From positions 43,526 to 107,525 of the forward strand of contig NZ_JAAGBB010000026.1 in assembly GCF_018129085.1 (NCBI RefSeq): a stretch of 64,000 nucleotides of DNA, written 5' to 3'. Position numbers and translations under genes: made by a program. This document shows positions 17,085 through 25,520 of the stretch, piece after piece. Position 1 is the stretch's first letter. The number at the start of each line of letters is the position of its first letter. The notes beneath the pieces were generated by a model, which saw only the letters and a program-made list of their open reading frames with translations, did not search any database and was not told the origin of the DNA. The DNA comes from Plastoroseomonas hellenica (lineage in GTDB: Bacteria; Pseudomonadota; Alphaproteobacteria; Acetobacterales; Acetobacteraceae).

Positions 17085-17915
17085 CTAAACCGCGACGCCG
17101 GCCGCGCGGGCCTGCTCCACCATCAGGTGCCGCGCGGCCTGCATGTCGTCGAGTGAGCCGAAGGCATTGGTATAGGCGCCGCGATAGCCTTTGCCTTCCA
17201 GGCGGCGGAACATGTCGCCGAAATCGAAATCGCCCTCGCCGGGGCGCAGATGCTCCTCGTCGCCGTTGCGGCGGCAATCCGCGAGCCGCACTTCCCGCAC
17301 GCGGTCGAGCGGGATCGCGTCGATCCAGGCGGGCACGCCCTCCGGCATCAGATGCGCGTGGTTGGCGGTGAAGGAGAGCGCGAAGGACGGGCTGTCGATC
17401 CTGTCGTAGTAGAAGCGCCATTCGTCCATCGTATGCGCGAGGTAGTGGACCTCGGCGTTCGGCGGCTCCTTGTTCAGGTTCTCGAGCAGCAGCAGCGCGC
17501 CCCTGGTCTCGGCATGGGCGACCATGCGCTTCAGCCGGTCGAGCCCGGCATCCATGCGCATCTGGACATCGGCAGTGAAATGGTAGCCGGCATGGACGAC
17601 GATCCATTGCGCGCCGAGCTTGGGCGCGATGTCGATATAGGCGCGCATATAGGCATCCACCGCCTCCGACAGCAGCGGCGAGTACTCGGCGACATTGACG
17701 GCTGAGAGCGTATGCAGCGCGATATGCACGCCCTGCCGGGCGCTCTCCTCCCGGATCGCGGCGCAGCGGGCGTCGTCGAATCTGGTGAAGGCGTTCTCGC
17801 CGGTGTCGAGCTGGATGTCGATGTGGCGGACGCCGTTCCTGGCGGCCCAGGCGATGCCGTCCTCCAGCTTCGCCTTGCGGCCGATATCGACGCCGATGCG
17901 GTCGAGCAGTCCCAT
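17085..17915 (-). CDS. Sugar phosphate isomerase/epimerase-like TIM barrel
   Basis: The 276-residue protein fits the xylose-isomerase-like TIM-barrel (AP-endonuclease family 2) pattern: HIALHTLS near residue 65, WIVVHAGYH near 102, LLLLENLNKEP near 141, and a C-terminal REVRLADCRRNGDEEHLRPGEG. The histidines, glutamate and late H-x-PGEG segment are typical metal and substrate ligands. The sugar or cyclitol substrate is not evident. It is divergent from the iron-type ABC operon with a 173-base gap holding a possible operator near its start. Confidence 0.78.
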   Translation of the reverse strand: MGLLDRIGVDIGRKAKLEDGIAWAARNGVRHIDIQLDTGENAFTRFDDARCAAIREESARQGVHIALHTLSAVNVAEYSPLLSEAVDAYMRAYIDIAPKLGAQWIVVHAGYHFTADVQMRMDAGLDRLKRMVAHAETRGALLLLENLNKEPPNAEVHYLAHTMDEWRFYYDRIDSPSFALSFTANHAHLMPEGVPAWIDAIPLDRVREVRLADCRRNGDEEHLRPGEGDFDFGDMFRRLEGKGYRGAYTNAFGSLDDMQAARHLMVEQARAAGVAV

Positions 17916-17931
17916 GACGTTCCCTCATATC

Positions 17932-17943
17932 CTTGTATGCAAG
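17932..17943. promoter_or_regulatory. Possible operator CTTGTATGCAAG
   Basis: The 12-base sequence CTTGTATGCAAG has inverted arms CTTG and CAAG and resembles the short palindromes bound by FCD/GntR-family regulators. It lies 16 bases upstream of the ATG at 17915, in the divergent gap. There is no regulator next to it, so this is a weak suggestion. Confidence 0.25.
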
Positions 17944-18088
17944 CAGGTTTACGGAGCCGCCGGTGCATGGCAAGCTCCTGTGAAGGGAAGAGGAAACGTC
18001 CGGCGCCAGGGCCCGAAAAGGGCTCGCGACCGGTCAGCGGTGACGCACGGCCTCCTCCCGTCGCAGGCACGGGGCAGGAGACACGATC

Positions 18089-19144
18089 ATGATCCTCATC
18101 AGCAAGCGCGACTTTCTGCGAGCCTCTGCGGCGGCCGCGGCGCTGGGCGCTGCGGGCCGGGCCCGGGCGCAGGAGATGCCGGCGCATGAACGCACCCTGC
18201 ATGAAGCGGCGCGACGCGAGGGCGAGCTGACCTGGTATTCCGGCCAGTACAATGCCGAGACTTCGGAAGCCGTGGGTCGCGCCTTCACCGAACGCTATGC
18301 CGGCGTGCGGGTGAATGTGGTGCGCTCCACCTCCCAGGTCGCCTTCCAGCGGCTGTCCCAGGACACGCGCGCGGGCGTCGCCCAGTGCGACGTCTTCAGC
18401 TCCACCGATTTCGGCCATTACAGCCTGCTGAAGCGCGAGAACCGGCTGCTGCAGTACCGGCCGGTGAATGACGAGCAGTTGCTGCCGCAACTCCGCCGCG
18501 CCGATCCCGACGGCTACTACCACACGAGCTTCATGGGCCTCTATCTCATGGCCCACAACACCACCAAGGTGTCGGAAGCGGATGCGCCGAAGAAGTGGAC
18601 GGATGTGCTGGATCCGCGCTGGCGCGACCAGCTCGCGGTCGGGCATCCGGGCTTCAGCGGCGCCATCGGCATCTGGGCCGTGCAGATGCGCAAGATGTAT
18701 GGCTGGGACTATTTCACGCGGCTGGAGCGCAACCGCCCGCAGATCGGCCGTTCCTCCATGGATCCGGTCACCGGCCTCAATGCCGGTGAGCGCTCGGTCG
18801 GCATCGCGGTGCCTTCCGGCACCACGCTGCTCTCGGCCCAGCGGGGCAATCCGCTGCGCCTCATCTATCCGGAGGAGGGGGTGCTGGCGACGCTCTCGCC
18901 CTCTGCCATTCCGCGCAACGCGCCGCATCCGAACGCCGCCAAGCTGTTCATGGAATTCACCGCCAGCCGGTATCTGTCGGACACCATCCGGCAGACCTTC
19001 GGCGACCCGATCAATCCCATGGTGGAGCCGCCGCCCGGATCGCGTGCCATCAACGATCTCAAGCTGATCTACCCGACACAGGAGGAGGCGGAACGCGGCG
19101 TGCCCGAAGTGCGCGAGCTTTGGCGCGACACCTTTGGCGTCTGA
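18089..19144 (+). CDS. Iron-type ABC transporter substrate-binding protein
   Basis: The 351-residue protein has a signal with KRDFLRASAAAAALG, close to a twin-arginine motif, and a cleavage region after RARAQ. Residues about 45-330 fit the ferric-binding FbpA/AfuA class of extracellular binding proteins: ELTWYSGQYNAE, AFTERYAGVRVNVVR, KWTDVLDPRWRDQ and a C-terminal PHPNAAKLFMEF. Members bind Fe(III), but relatives bind phosphonates, thiamine or polyols, so the cargo is not certain. It is first in an operon with a two-domain permease and an ATPase. Confidence 0.85.
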   Translation: MILISKRDFLRASAAAAALGAAGRARAQEMPAHERTLHEAARREGELTWYSGQYNAETSEAVGRAFTERYAGVRVNVVRSTSQVAFQRLSQDTRAGVAQCDVFSSTDFGHYSLLKRENRLLQYRPVNDEQLLPQLRRADPDGYYHTSFMGLYLMAHNTTKVSEADAPKKWTDVLDPRWRDQLAVGHPGFSGAIGIWAVQMRKMYGWDYFTRLERNRPQIGRSSMDPVTGLNAGERSVGIAVPSGTTLLSAQRGNPLRLIYPEEGVLATLSPSAIPRNAPHPNAAKLFMEFTASRYLSDTIRQTFGDPINPMVEPPPGSRAINDLKLIYPTQEEAERGVPEVRELWRDTFGV

Positions 19145-20879
19145 CCGCGCCGTGTCGGATGGGGTCCTCCCTCGTGTCACCCCGCGCTCGAGCTTCCGGG
19201 CGCGGCTGCGCAACTTCGAACCGATTACCCTGCTCTGGCTGCTGCTGGCAGCCGTGCTGCTGGTGCTGGTCGCTTTCCCTCTCATCAAGCTGCTGATATC
19301 GAGCTTCGAGACACGCGAGGGTGTCTTCACGCTCGGGAACTACGCGACCGCCTATGGTCGTGCGCGCTACATCGATGCGCTGTTCAACTCGCTGAAGCTC
19401 GGCGCGCTCTCGGCATCCATCGCGGTGCTGCTGGCGGTGCCGATGGCCTGGGCGGTGTCGCGGACCGACATGCCGGGCAAGGGCTTCACCTGGGCGATGG
19501 TGATGGCGGCCTTCGTGATGCCGCCCTATCTCGGCGCGGTCGGCTGGATCCTGCTGGCGGGGCCGAATTCGGGCTTCCTCAACATCACCTGGCGGGCCAT
19601 CACGGGCGCGAGCGACCCGTTGTTCAACGTCTACAGCTTCGCCGGGCTCGCGACCGTGATCGCGCTTCATTCCTTCCCGCTGGTCTTCATCTTCGTGAAG
19701 TCGGCGCTCGACCTGGTGTCGTCGGAGATGGAGGATGCGGCCAACATCCTCGGCGCCGGCACCTTCGCCACCATGCGCAAGGTCACGCTGCCCCTGGTGT
19801 GGCCGGCCATCCTCGGCGGCTTCATCATCGTCTTCCTGGAAACCATCGCGCTGTTCGGTACGCCGGCCATCATCGGCATACCCGCGCGCATCAACGTGGT
19901 GACGACCCAGCTCTGGCAGTTCTTCGAATACCCGGTGCGCATGGAAGTCGCGGCCGCCTATGCGATGCCGCTGCTGCTGATCACCATCGCGATGATCGGC
20001 GTGCAGAAGCTGATGCTCTCCCGCAAGGGCTTCGTCTCCCAGACCGGCAAGGGGGGGGAGCGGCGGCAGATCAAGCTCGGTGCCTGGCGCTGGGCGCTGT
20101 TCGGCTGGTGCGGGCTGGTGGGCACGCTGTCGGTGCTGCTGCCGCTGCTGGTGCTGCTGCAGGCCTCCTTCGCCAAGGCCTGGGGGCGTGGCCTCTCGCT
20201 CGACAACCTCACGATCCGCAACTACCGGCTGCTGCTGTTCGAGCATGAGATGGCGCTGACCTCGGTGTGGAACACGATCTGGTTCTCGGCGGCGGCGGCG
20301 ACCATTGCCCTCGTGCTCGCGCTGCTCGTCGCCTACATCGCGGTGCGGCGGCTGTCGCGCTTCGCCGACGCGCTGGGTTTCCTGGCGATGGCGCCCTTTG
20401 TCATCCCCGGCATCGTGATGGCGATCGGTTTCTACGCGGCCTATGCCTCGCCGCCGCTGGCGCTCTATGGCACCGCGCTGCTGATCATCCTGGCCTTCGC
20501 GGCGCGCTTCCTCCCGATCGCCTATGCCAACGCCAATGCCGCGATGCGCGCCGTGCATCCGGAGATGGAGGAGGCCGTGCGCATCCTGGGCGGCGGCCGC
20601 CTCACGGCGATCCGCCACGTCACCGCGCCGCTGGTGAAGAAGGCGCTGCTCGGCGGCTGGCTGATCGTCTTCATCGTCGCTTCGCGAGAGCTGTCGGCGG
20701 CGGTGTTCCTGGTCGGGCCACGGACGCGCACCATGTCCGTGCTGCTCTATGATCTCAGCGAAGCCGGCAATTTCGAAGTGCTGGCGGCCTTCGGCGGCAT
20801 TCTTCTGGTGGTCACCATGGTCTTCGTCGCGATCGGCATGAAGCTCGCCGGGCGTGACTTCATGCTACGGAGGCATTGA
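19134..20879 (+). CDS. Iron-type ABC transporter two-domain permease
   Basis: The 581-residue protein has about twelve hydrophobic segments in two homologous halves, each with a binding-protein-dependent transport signature: EDAANILGAGTFATMRKVTLP in the first and EEAVRILGGGRLTAIRHVTAP in the second. These are the EAA loops that contact the ATPase. A TTG at 19134 overlaps the upstream gene by eleven bases; a GTG at 19152 is the alternative start, and neither has a strong ribosome site. It is in line with the binding protein and the ATPase. Confidence 0.88.
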   Translation: MASDRAVSDGVLPRVTPRSSFRARLRNFEPITLLWLLLAAVLLVLVAFPLIKLLISSFETREGVFTLGNYATAYGRARYIDALFNSLKLGALSASIAVLLAVPMAWAVSRTDMPGKGFTWAMVMAAFVMPPYLGAVGWILLAGPNSGFLNITWRAITGASDPLFNVYSFAGLATVIALHSFPLVFIFVKSALDLVSSEMEDAANILGAGTFATMRKVTLPLVWPAILGGFIIVFLETIALFGTPAIIGIPARINVVTTQLWQFFEYPVRMEVAAAYAMPLLLITIAMIGVQKLMLSRKGFVSQTGKGGERRQIKLGAWRWALFGWCGLVGTLSVLLPLLVLLQASFAKAWGRGLSLDNLTIRNYRLLLFEHEMALTSVWNTIWFSAAAATIALVLALLVAYIAVRRLSRFADALGFLAMAPFVIPGIVMAIGFYAAYASPPLALYGTALLIILAFAARFLPIAYANANAAMRAVHPEMEEAVRILGGGRLTAIRHVTAPLVKKALLGGWLIVFIVASRELSAAVFLVGPRTRTMSVLLYDLSEAGNFEVLAAFGGILLVVTMVFVAIGMKLAGRDFMLRRH

Positions 20880-20882
20880 GCG

Positions 20883-21953
20883 ATGTCGCGTCTGGTCCTG
20901 GATGGTCTCACCAAGCGTTACGGTCACCTCACCGTCGTCGATACCGTGGACCTGACGCTGGAGGAGGGGGAGTTCGTCTCCCTGCTCGGCCCCTCCGGCT
21001 GCGGCAAGACGACGACCTTGCGCATGATCGCAGGCTTCGTGCCGCCCGATGCCGGCCGTATCGAGATGAACGGCCAGGTCATCTCCGCACCCGACAATAT
21101 CGTACCGCCGGAGCGGCGCGGCATGTCGATGATCTTCCAGAGCTACGCCATCTGGCCGAACATGACGGTCGAGGAGAATGTCGGCTTCGGCCTGAAGCTC
21201 CGGAAGCTGCCCGGCGAGGAGATCCGCCGCCGGGTCGGCGAGATCCTCGAGGTCGTGCAGATGAGCCATCTCGGCAAGCGCTACCCGTCCGAGCTGTCGG
21301 GCGGCCAGCAGCAGCGGGTGGCGCTGGCGCGCGCCATTGTCATCAAGCCCGCGGTGCTGCTGCTGGATGAGCCGCTGTCGAACCTCGATGCCAATCTGCG
21401 CGAGGAGATGCGCTTCGAGATCCGGCGCCTGCACAACGAGTTCCGCATCACCACCGTCTATGTCACCCATGACCAGTCGGAGGCGATGGCGACGTCTGAC
21501 CGCATCGCGGTGATGCATGCCGGCCGCGTCGAGCAGGTCGATGCGCCGCACATGCTCTACAGCCGTCCCCGCACCCGCTTCGTCGCCGGCTTCATCGGCC
21601 GGACGAACCTGATCGAAGGCCATGTCGCCGGCGGCGCCTTCGGCGCCGACGGGCTGTCCCTGCCGACGACCGGGGTGGAAGGGCTCGACCAGGGCGGACC
21701 GGCGCTGATTTCGCTGCGGCCACAGAGCCTCGCGATCCATCGTGCCGCGCCGCAGGCGCCGGAGGGGCATCCGGTGATGCGCGCGACGATCGCGGAACGC
21801 ACCTATCTCGGTGAGAGCTGGGACTATGTCGTGCGGCCGGCGGAAGGCGGCCTGCGGCTGCGCGTCGCCGCCCAGCCGCTCGATGTGCATGAGGTCGGCA
21901 GCGATGTCTGGCTGGCGATCGATCCACGCCAGGTGTCGGTGGTGGCGGCCTGA
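20883..21953 (+). CDS. Iron-type ABC transporter ATP-binding protein
   Basis: The 356-residue ATPase carries Walker A GPSGCGKTTT near residue 38, the Q-loop FQSYAIWPNM, the signature LSGGQQQRVALARA and Walker B LLLDEPLSNLD, then the H-loop VTHDQSEA. A C-terminal TOBE-like part follows from about residue 250. It powers import by the two preceding proteins. It begins four bases after the permease stop. This is the last gene before a convergent regulator. Confidence 0.92.
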   Translation: MSRLVLDGLTKRYGHLTVVDTVDLTLEEGEFVSLLGPSGCGKTTTLRMIAGFVPPDAGRIEMNGQVISAPDNIVPPERRGMSMIFQSYAIWPNMTVEENVGFGLKLRKLPGEEIRRRVGEILEVVQMSHLGKRYPSELSGGQQQRVALARAIVIKPAVLLLDEPLSNLDANLREEMRFEIRRLHNEFRITTVYVTHDQSEAMATSDRIAVMHAGRVEQVDAPHMLYSRPRTRFVAGFIGRTNLIEGHVAGGAFGADGLSLPTTGVEGLDQGGPALISLRPQSLAIHRAAPQAPEGHPVMRATIAERTYLGESWDYVVRPAEGGLRLRVAAQPLDVHEVGSDVWLAIDPRQVSVVAA

Positions 21954-21979
21954 GCTGACCCGGCCTCAGTCATCGCGCA

Positions 21980-23704
21980 TCATGTCAGCCCGGCGCGCCG
22001 CAGCCCTTCGATGTAATGGACGGTGTCCTCCGGGCGCTGGGCCGGGGTGCGGCGCAGCGCCTTCTCGATGCAGAAATCCGGCTCGATGGCGAGCAGCTTC
22101 GCCCGGACCTCGGCCGCTTCCTCCTGCATGCCGAGATGGCCGAGCGCCGCGAGATAGGTCTTGTAGGGATAGCTGAAGCCGGGGCGCATCGCGGTCACCA
22201 TGCGCCCGACCTCCACCGCCTCTTCGTGCCGGCGACGATAAAGCAGCGGAACGGCTCGGGCTGCATCGAAGTAGAAGGCGTGCGGGTGGAAGGGCGCCAG
22301 GCTGGCATAGCGGTCCAGCCGCCGTAGCGCGTCCTCGTGATGGCCAAGGTAGCTCTGCGTCAGGCCGGAGAAGACCCATGCCATGGCGAGGTTGGGATTC
22401 AACGCCACCGCGCGGTCGTGCAGCGCCGCGGCGTCTTCCACCTCATGATGCAGGAAGGCGCGCACATGGCCGGCGACGGTGAGCGCATGGGCATCGAGCG
22501 GGTCGAGCGCGACGGCGAGGCTGGCATGGAACCCGGCCTCGGCGATCAGCGGCGGACTGTCGTCGGCCCAGCCCTGGCCGATCAGGAAGATATGCCAGTA
22601 GGCATACCAGGCATGGGCTGCCGCGCAGTTGGGTTCGAGCGCCATGGCCTCCCGCAGCCAGATTCCGGCGGCGAGGAAGCTGTCGCGGTCGATGCGGTGG
22701 ATGGCGACGATGGCGCGCAGCAGCAGATCGTAGCAGGACGGTGTTGTCGCCATGCCGCTGCCGGCGCGGTGGGTCTCGATCCGTAGAATTTCGGGATCAA
22801 GCCGGGCGACGATCGCCGACGCAATCTCGTCTCTCAAACCGGGCATATCCGCGGCGTCGCGTTCGAGGCGCTCCGCCCATACCGTGGAACCCGTCTCGCG
22901 CAGATCGGTCAGGCGGAAAGAAAAGCGCAGCCGATTGGCGTCACTGCAGAGGGTGCCGGTCAGCAACAGGTCGACACCGAGCGCGCGCGCGGCTTCCTCC
23001 TCGGTGCCATAGCGTTGCGCCGCGGCGGCGAGCGACGCGCTGTCGGTGACGAAAAGCCAGCGGAAGCGGGCAAGTGCGGCGCTGATCTCCTGGGCCAGGG
23101 CGTGGGAGAGGTGGGGCGCGATCCCGGCGCCCTGGATGTGGATCGGCGGCACGCCGATCCGCGCCCCCCGGATGGCGGCCGATGGCAATATCGCAGTAGG
23201 GCCCGGATCATGCAGGTGCCGCCGTTGCTCCGCGAGCCAGTGGTCGAAAGCCGGATCGAGCCCGCCCATGTCGCTGAGGAAGGTGGCTCCCGGCGACAGG
23301 GTTCGGTCGAGCTCGATCGCATCGGTCCACACCACGTCGCCGCGGAGCGCCACCGTGTCACGCGTCGTGATCAGCAGGGGTGGGCCGAGCGGTGCGAGGA
23401 CGTCCTGCAACTCATGCAGCGTCTGCCGAAGCGATCCCCGGCGCTGCTCCTCGCCGCGGCCGGACCAGAGCAGGGCGGCAAGGTCGGCGCGCGGCAGCGG
23501 CTGCCCAGGGGCCATCGCCAGGATCGCGAGCAACGCTCTGGCCTTGCGGGAGCGTGGCAGCACCGACGCGCCGCCGATGCCCCAGGCCTCCATCGCGCCG
23601 AACAGCACCAGGCGCAGCAACAGCCGCGGCGAAGACTTCGCCGGTGTCCCGAGGGGCGGCGGGGAAGCGCCGGTCGGGGCTAGATCGGAGACGGAACCCA
23701 CCAT
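21980..23704 (-). CDS. SARP-type transcriptional regulator with TPR tail
   Basis: The 574-residue protein has an N-terminal winged-helix domain of the OmpR/SARP type (about 30-110: RKARALLAILAMAPGQPLPRADLAALLW, then RRGSLRQTLHELQ). A middle TolB/CadC-like module follows (about 145-290, LFVTDSASLAAAAQRYGT and GVDLLLTGTL). A C-terminal array of tetratricopeptide helices runs from about 350 to the end. Such proteins often control nearby metabolic genes. Start choice is open: the ATG at 23704 has no clear ribosome site, and a GTG at 23764 would overlap the permease stop in GTGA, favouring coupling. The signal sensed is unknown. Confidence 0.75.
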   Translation of the reverse strand: MVGSVSDLAPTGASPPPLGTPAKSSPRLLLRLVLFGAMEAWGIGGASVLPRSRKARALLAILAMAPGQPLPRADLAALLWSGRGEEQRRGSLRQTLHELQDVLAPLGPPLLITTRDTVALRGDVVWTDAIELDRTLSPGATFLSDMGGLDPAFDHWLAEQRRHLHDPGPTAILPSAAIRGARIGVPPIHIQGAGIAPHLSHALAQEISAALARFRWLFVTDSASLAAAAQRYGTEEEAARALGVDLLLTGTLCSDANRLRFSFRLTDLRETGSTVWAERLERDAADMPGLRDEIASAIVARLDPEILRIETHRAGSGMATTPSCYDLLLRAIVAIHRIDRDSFLAAGIWLREAMALEPNCAAAHAWYAYWHIFLIGQGWADDSPPLIAEAGFHASLAVALDPLDAHALTVAGHVRAFLHHEVEDAAALHDRAVALNPNLAMAWVFSGLTQSYLGHHEDALRRLDRYASLAPFHPHAFYFDAARAVPLLYRRRHEEAVEVGRMVTAMRPGFSYPYKTYLAALGHLGMQEEAAEVRAKLLAIEPDFCIEKALRRTPAQRPEDTVHYIEGLRRAGLT

Positions 23705-23760
23705 TGAACGATGGTAAGGGAGGCACCGAGGATTGTCTTCAAAGTTTGCCCCCACCTTGC

Positions 23761-24603
23761 TCACCGCCGCCGATCGACGGCGCTCTCGTGCCAGCGCCGC
23801 AGCAATAGGTGGGACAGCAGCGTGAGCGCCAGGAAGATGGCGATGCCGGTGCCGGACACCAGCACCAGCGCCGCGAACATGCGGGGGATCTGGAGCTGGT
23901 AGCCGGCTTCCAGGATGCGGAAGGCAAGGCCGGAGGCGTTGCCGCCGGTGCCGGCCACGAATTCCGCGACGATGGCGCCGATCAGCGCCAGGCCGCCGGA
24001 AATGCGCAAGCCTGCCAGGAAATAGGGCAGGGCCGTCGGCAGCCTGAGCCGCCAGAGCAGTTGCCAGCGGCTGGCGCGGTAGAGGCGGAACAGGTCCTCC
24101 AGGTTGCGGTCGGTGGCGTTCAGCCCGAGCGTGGTGTTCGACAGCACCGGGAAGAAGGCGACGATCCAGGCGCAGATCAGCAGCGAGGCCCAGACGTCAT
24201 CGACCCAGATGATGATCAGCGGCGCGATGGCGACGATCGGCGTCACCTGCAGGATCACCGCATAGGGAAAGAGCGACAGCTCGATCATCCGGGACTGGGC
24301 GAAGACCACGGCCAGCAGCAGGCCGAGCCCGGCCGCGACTGCCAGCGCTGCCGCGGTGATCTGCAGGGTGACCAGCAGCGAGACCGAGAGCGAGGACCAG
24401 TCGCGCACCAGGGTGCGCGCGATCTCGACCGGCCCTGGCAGGACATAGGGCGGAATGCCGCGCATCTCGACCAGCGCTTCCCAGCCGGCCAGGAACAGCA
24501 GGCCGAGCAGCCCGGGGGCCAGCAGCCGCATCCAGGTCATAGACGTCAGGCCGAGCACGCGCCGCGCGTCGCGCTCCGGCTCCGGCAATGTCAGGCCGCT
24601 CAT
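23761..24603 (-). CDS. Nitrate/taurine-type ABC transporter permease
   Basis: The 280-residue permease has about six hydrophobic spans (LLAPGLLGLLFLAGWEALVE is the first) and the BPD-transport pattern FRLYRASRWQLLWRLRLPTAL (EAA-like loop), as in SsuC/TauC/ThiX. The start was placed at the ATG at 24603, which overlaps the ATPase stop in ATGA, rather than a longer frame to 24645. It imports a small organic compound with the ATPase and the binding protein at 25519. Confidence 0.88.
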   Translation of the reverse strand: MSGLTLPEPERDARRVLGLTSMTWMRLLAPGLLGLLFLAGWEALVEMRGIPPYVLPGPVEIARTLVRDWSSLSVSLLVTLQITAAALAVAAGLGLLLAVVFAQSRMIELSLFPYAVILQVTPIVAIAPLIIIWVDDVWASLLICAWIVAFFPVLSNTTLGLNATDRNLEDLFRLYRASRWQLLWRLRLPTALPYFLAGLRISGGLALIGAIVAEFVAGTGGNASGLAFRILEAGYQLQIPRMFAALVLVSGTGIAIFLALTLLSHLLLRRWHESAVDRRR

Positions 24604-25343
24604 GCCGCCATCGCCAGGTGGAGGCTCTCCGACACCGCGCGGCACTGCGCGGCATAGCCGGCCGAGGTCCGGAATGCCTCGTCGCGCGGCTGCGGCGCAT
24701 CGATCGGCAGGTCGGCGGCGATGCGGCCTGGGCGGGATGCCATGACCAGGACGCGGCGGGCGAGATAGACGCTCTCGAACACCGAATGGGTGACGAAGAC
24801 CACGGTGAAGCGCTCCCGCTCCCAGAGCGCCAGCAGGTCGTTGTTCAGGCGGAAGCGGGTGATCTCGTCGAGCGCGGCGAAGGGCTCGTCCATCAGCAGC
24901 AGGCGCGGCCTGGTCACCAGCGCCCGGGCGATCGAGACCCGCATGCGCATGCCGCCCGAGAGCGTCCGCGGATAGGCGCCGTGCTGGTCCGTCAGACCGA
25001 CGCTCTCGAGCGCCGCCATGGCGCGGGCCCGCGCTTCCGGCTTCGGCACGCCGGCGAGGATGAGGGGCAGGGTGACGTTGCCGAGCGCGGTCGCCCAGGG
25101 CATCAGCGTCGGCTCCTGAAAGACGAAGCCGATGTCGCGCCGGGCCTCCGGCGACGGCTCGATGCGGCCGGCGGTCGGCGCGTCCAGCCCGGCGATCAGC
25201 CGGAGCAGCGTCGACTTGCCGCAGCCGGAAGGGCCGAGAAGCGCGACGAAGTCGCCCTCCACCACCGTAAGCTCGACGCCTTGCACCGCCAGCGTTCCGG
25301 TCGCGTAGCGCTTCGCGACGCCCTGCAGCGCGAGCCCACTCAT
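24600..25343 (-). CDS. Nitrate/taurine-type ABC transporter ATP-binding protein
   Basis: The 247-residue ATPase has Walker A GPSGCGKSTLL near residue 37, Q-loop FQEPTLMPW, the signature LSGGMRMRVSIARA, Walker B LLMDEPFAALD and the H-loop FVTHSVFES, matching SsuB/TauB. It begins inside a palindrome whose stem contains the start codon (25341-25373). That is unusual and may lower translation relative to the upstream binding protein. It overlaps the permease by four bases. Confidence 0.9.
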   Translation of the reverse strand: MSGLALQGVAKRYATGTLAVQGVELTVVEGDFVALLGPSGCGKSTLLRLIAGLDAPTAGRIEPSPEARRDIGFVFQEPTLMPWATALGNVTLPLILAGVPKPEARARAMAALESVGLTDQHGAYPRTLSGGMRMRVSIARALVTRPRLLLMDEPFAALDEITRFRLNNDLLALWERERFTVVFVTHSVFESVYLARRVLVMASRPGRIAADLPIDAPQPRDEAFRTSAGYAAQCRAVSESLHLAMAA

Positions 25344-25373
25344 ACCGGCCAGCCTATAGGCTGGCCCGGTATG
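25341..25373 (-). promoter_or_regulatory. Hairpin enclosing the start codon of the ABC ATPase
   Basis: The sequence CATACCGG-CCAGCCTA / TAGGCTGG-CCCGGTATG is an almost perfect palindrome with one extra base in one arm. In the leftward mRNA its 3' arm ends with the ATG at 25343, and no ribosome site lies outside the stem. It could hold the start closed, or instead be a DNA operator, since the centre is TATA. Confidence 0.55.
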
Positions 25374-25453
25374 AGAGTCTTTGTTTGGCGCGCGTGGGCC
25401 CCATGAACATCGCCTTGCGATGGGAACCCGTCCGCCCCGCCAACCCCGCGCGC

Positions 25454-25520
25454 GATACCGCCGAGCCTTGTCGCCGACAGGCCAACAGCAAGCAGGTCAG
25501 CAGCAAGGCTCGGCGGTATC
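25454..25520 (-). repeat. Large inverted repeat after the ABC binding-protein gene
   Basis: Two perfect 17-base arms, GATACCGCCGAGCCTTG at 25454-25470 and its complement at 25504-25520, enclose a 33-base loop. The right arm reaches into the stop codon of the binding-protein gene. In the mRNA this stem would stand directly after the binding-protein gene, where many ABC operons place a processing or stabilising hairpin to keep that protein in excess. Confidence 0.75.

Noticed and set aside
19059..20618. 519-codon minus-strand frame over the ABC permease
   Set aside because: Composition (Arg, His, Gln, Asp repeats) is typical of a shadow of a hydrophobic gene, and the permease has clear EAA loops.
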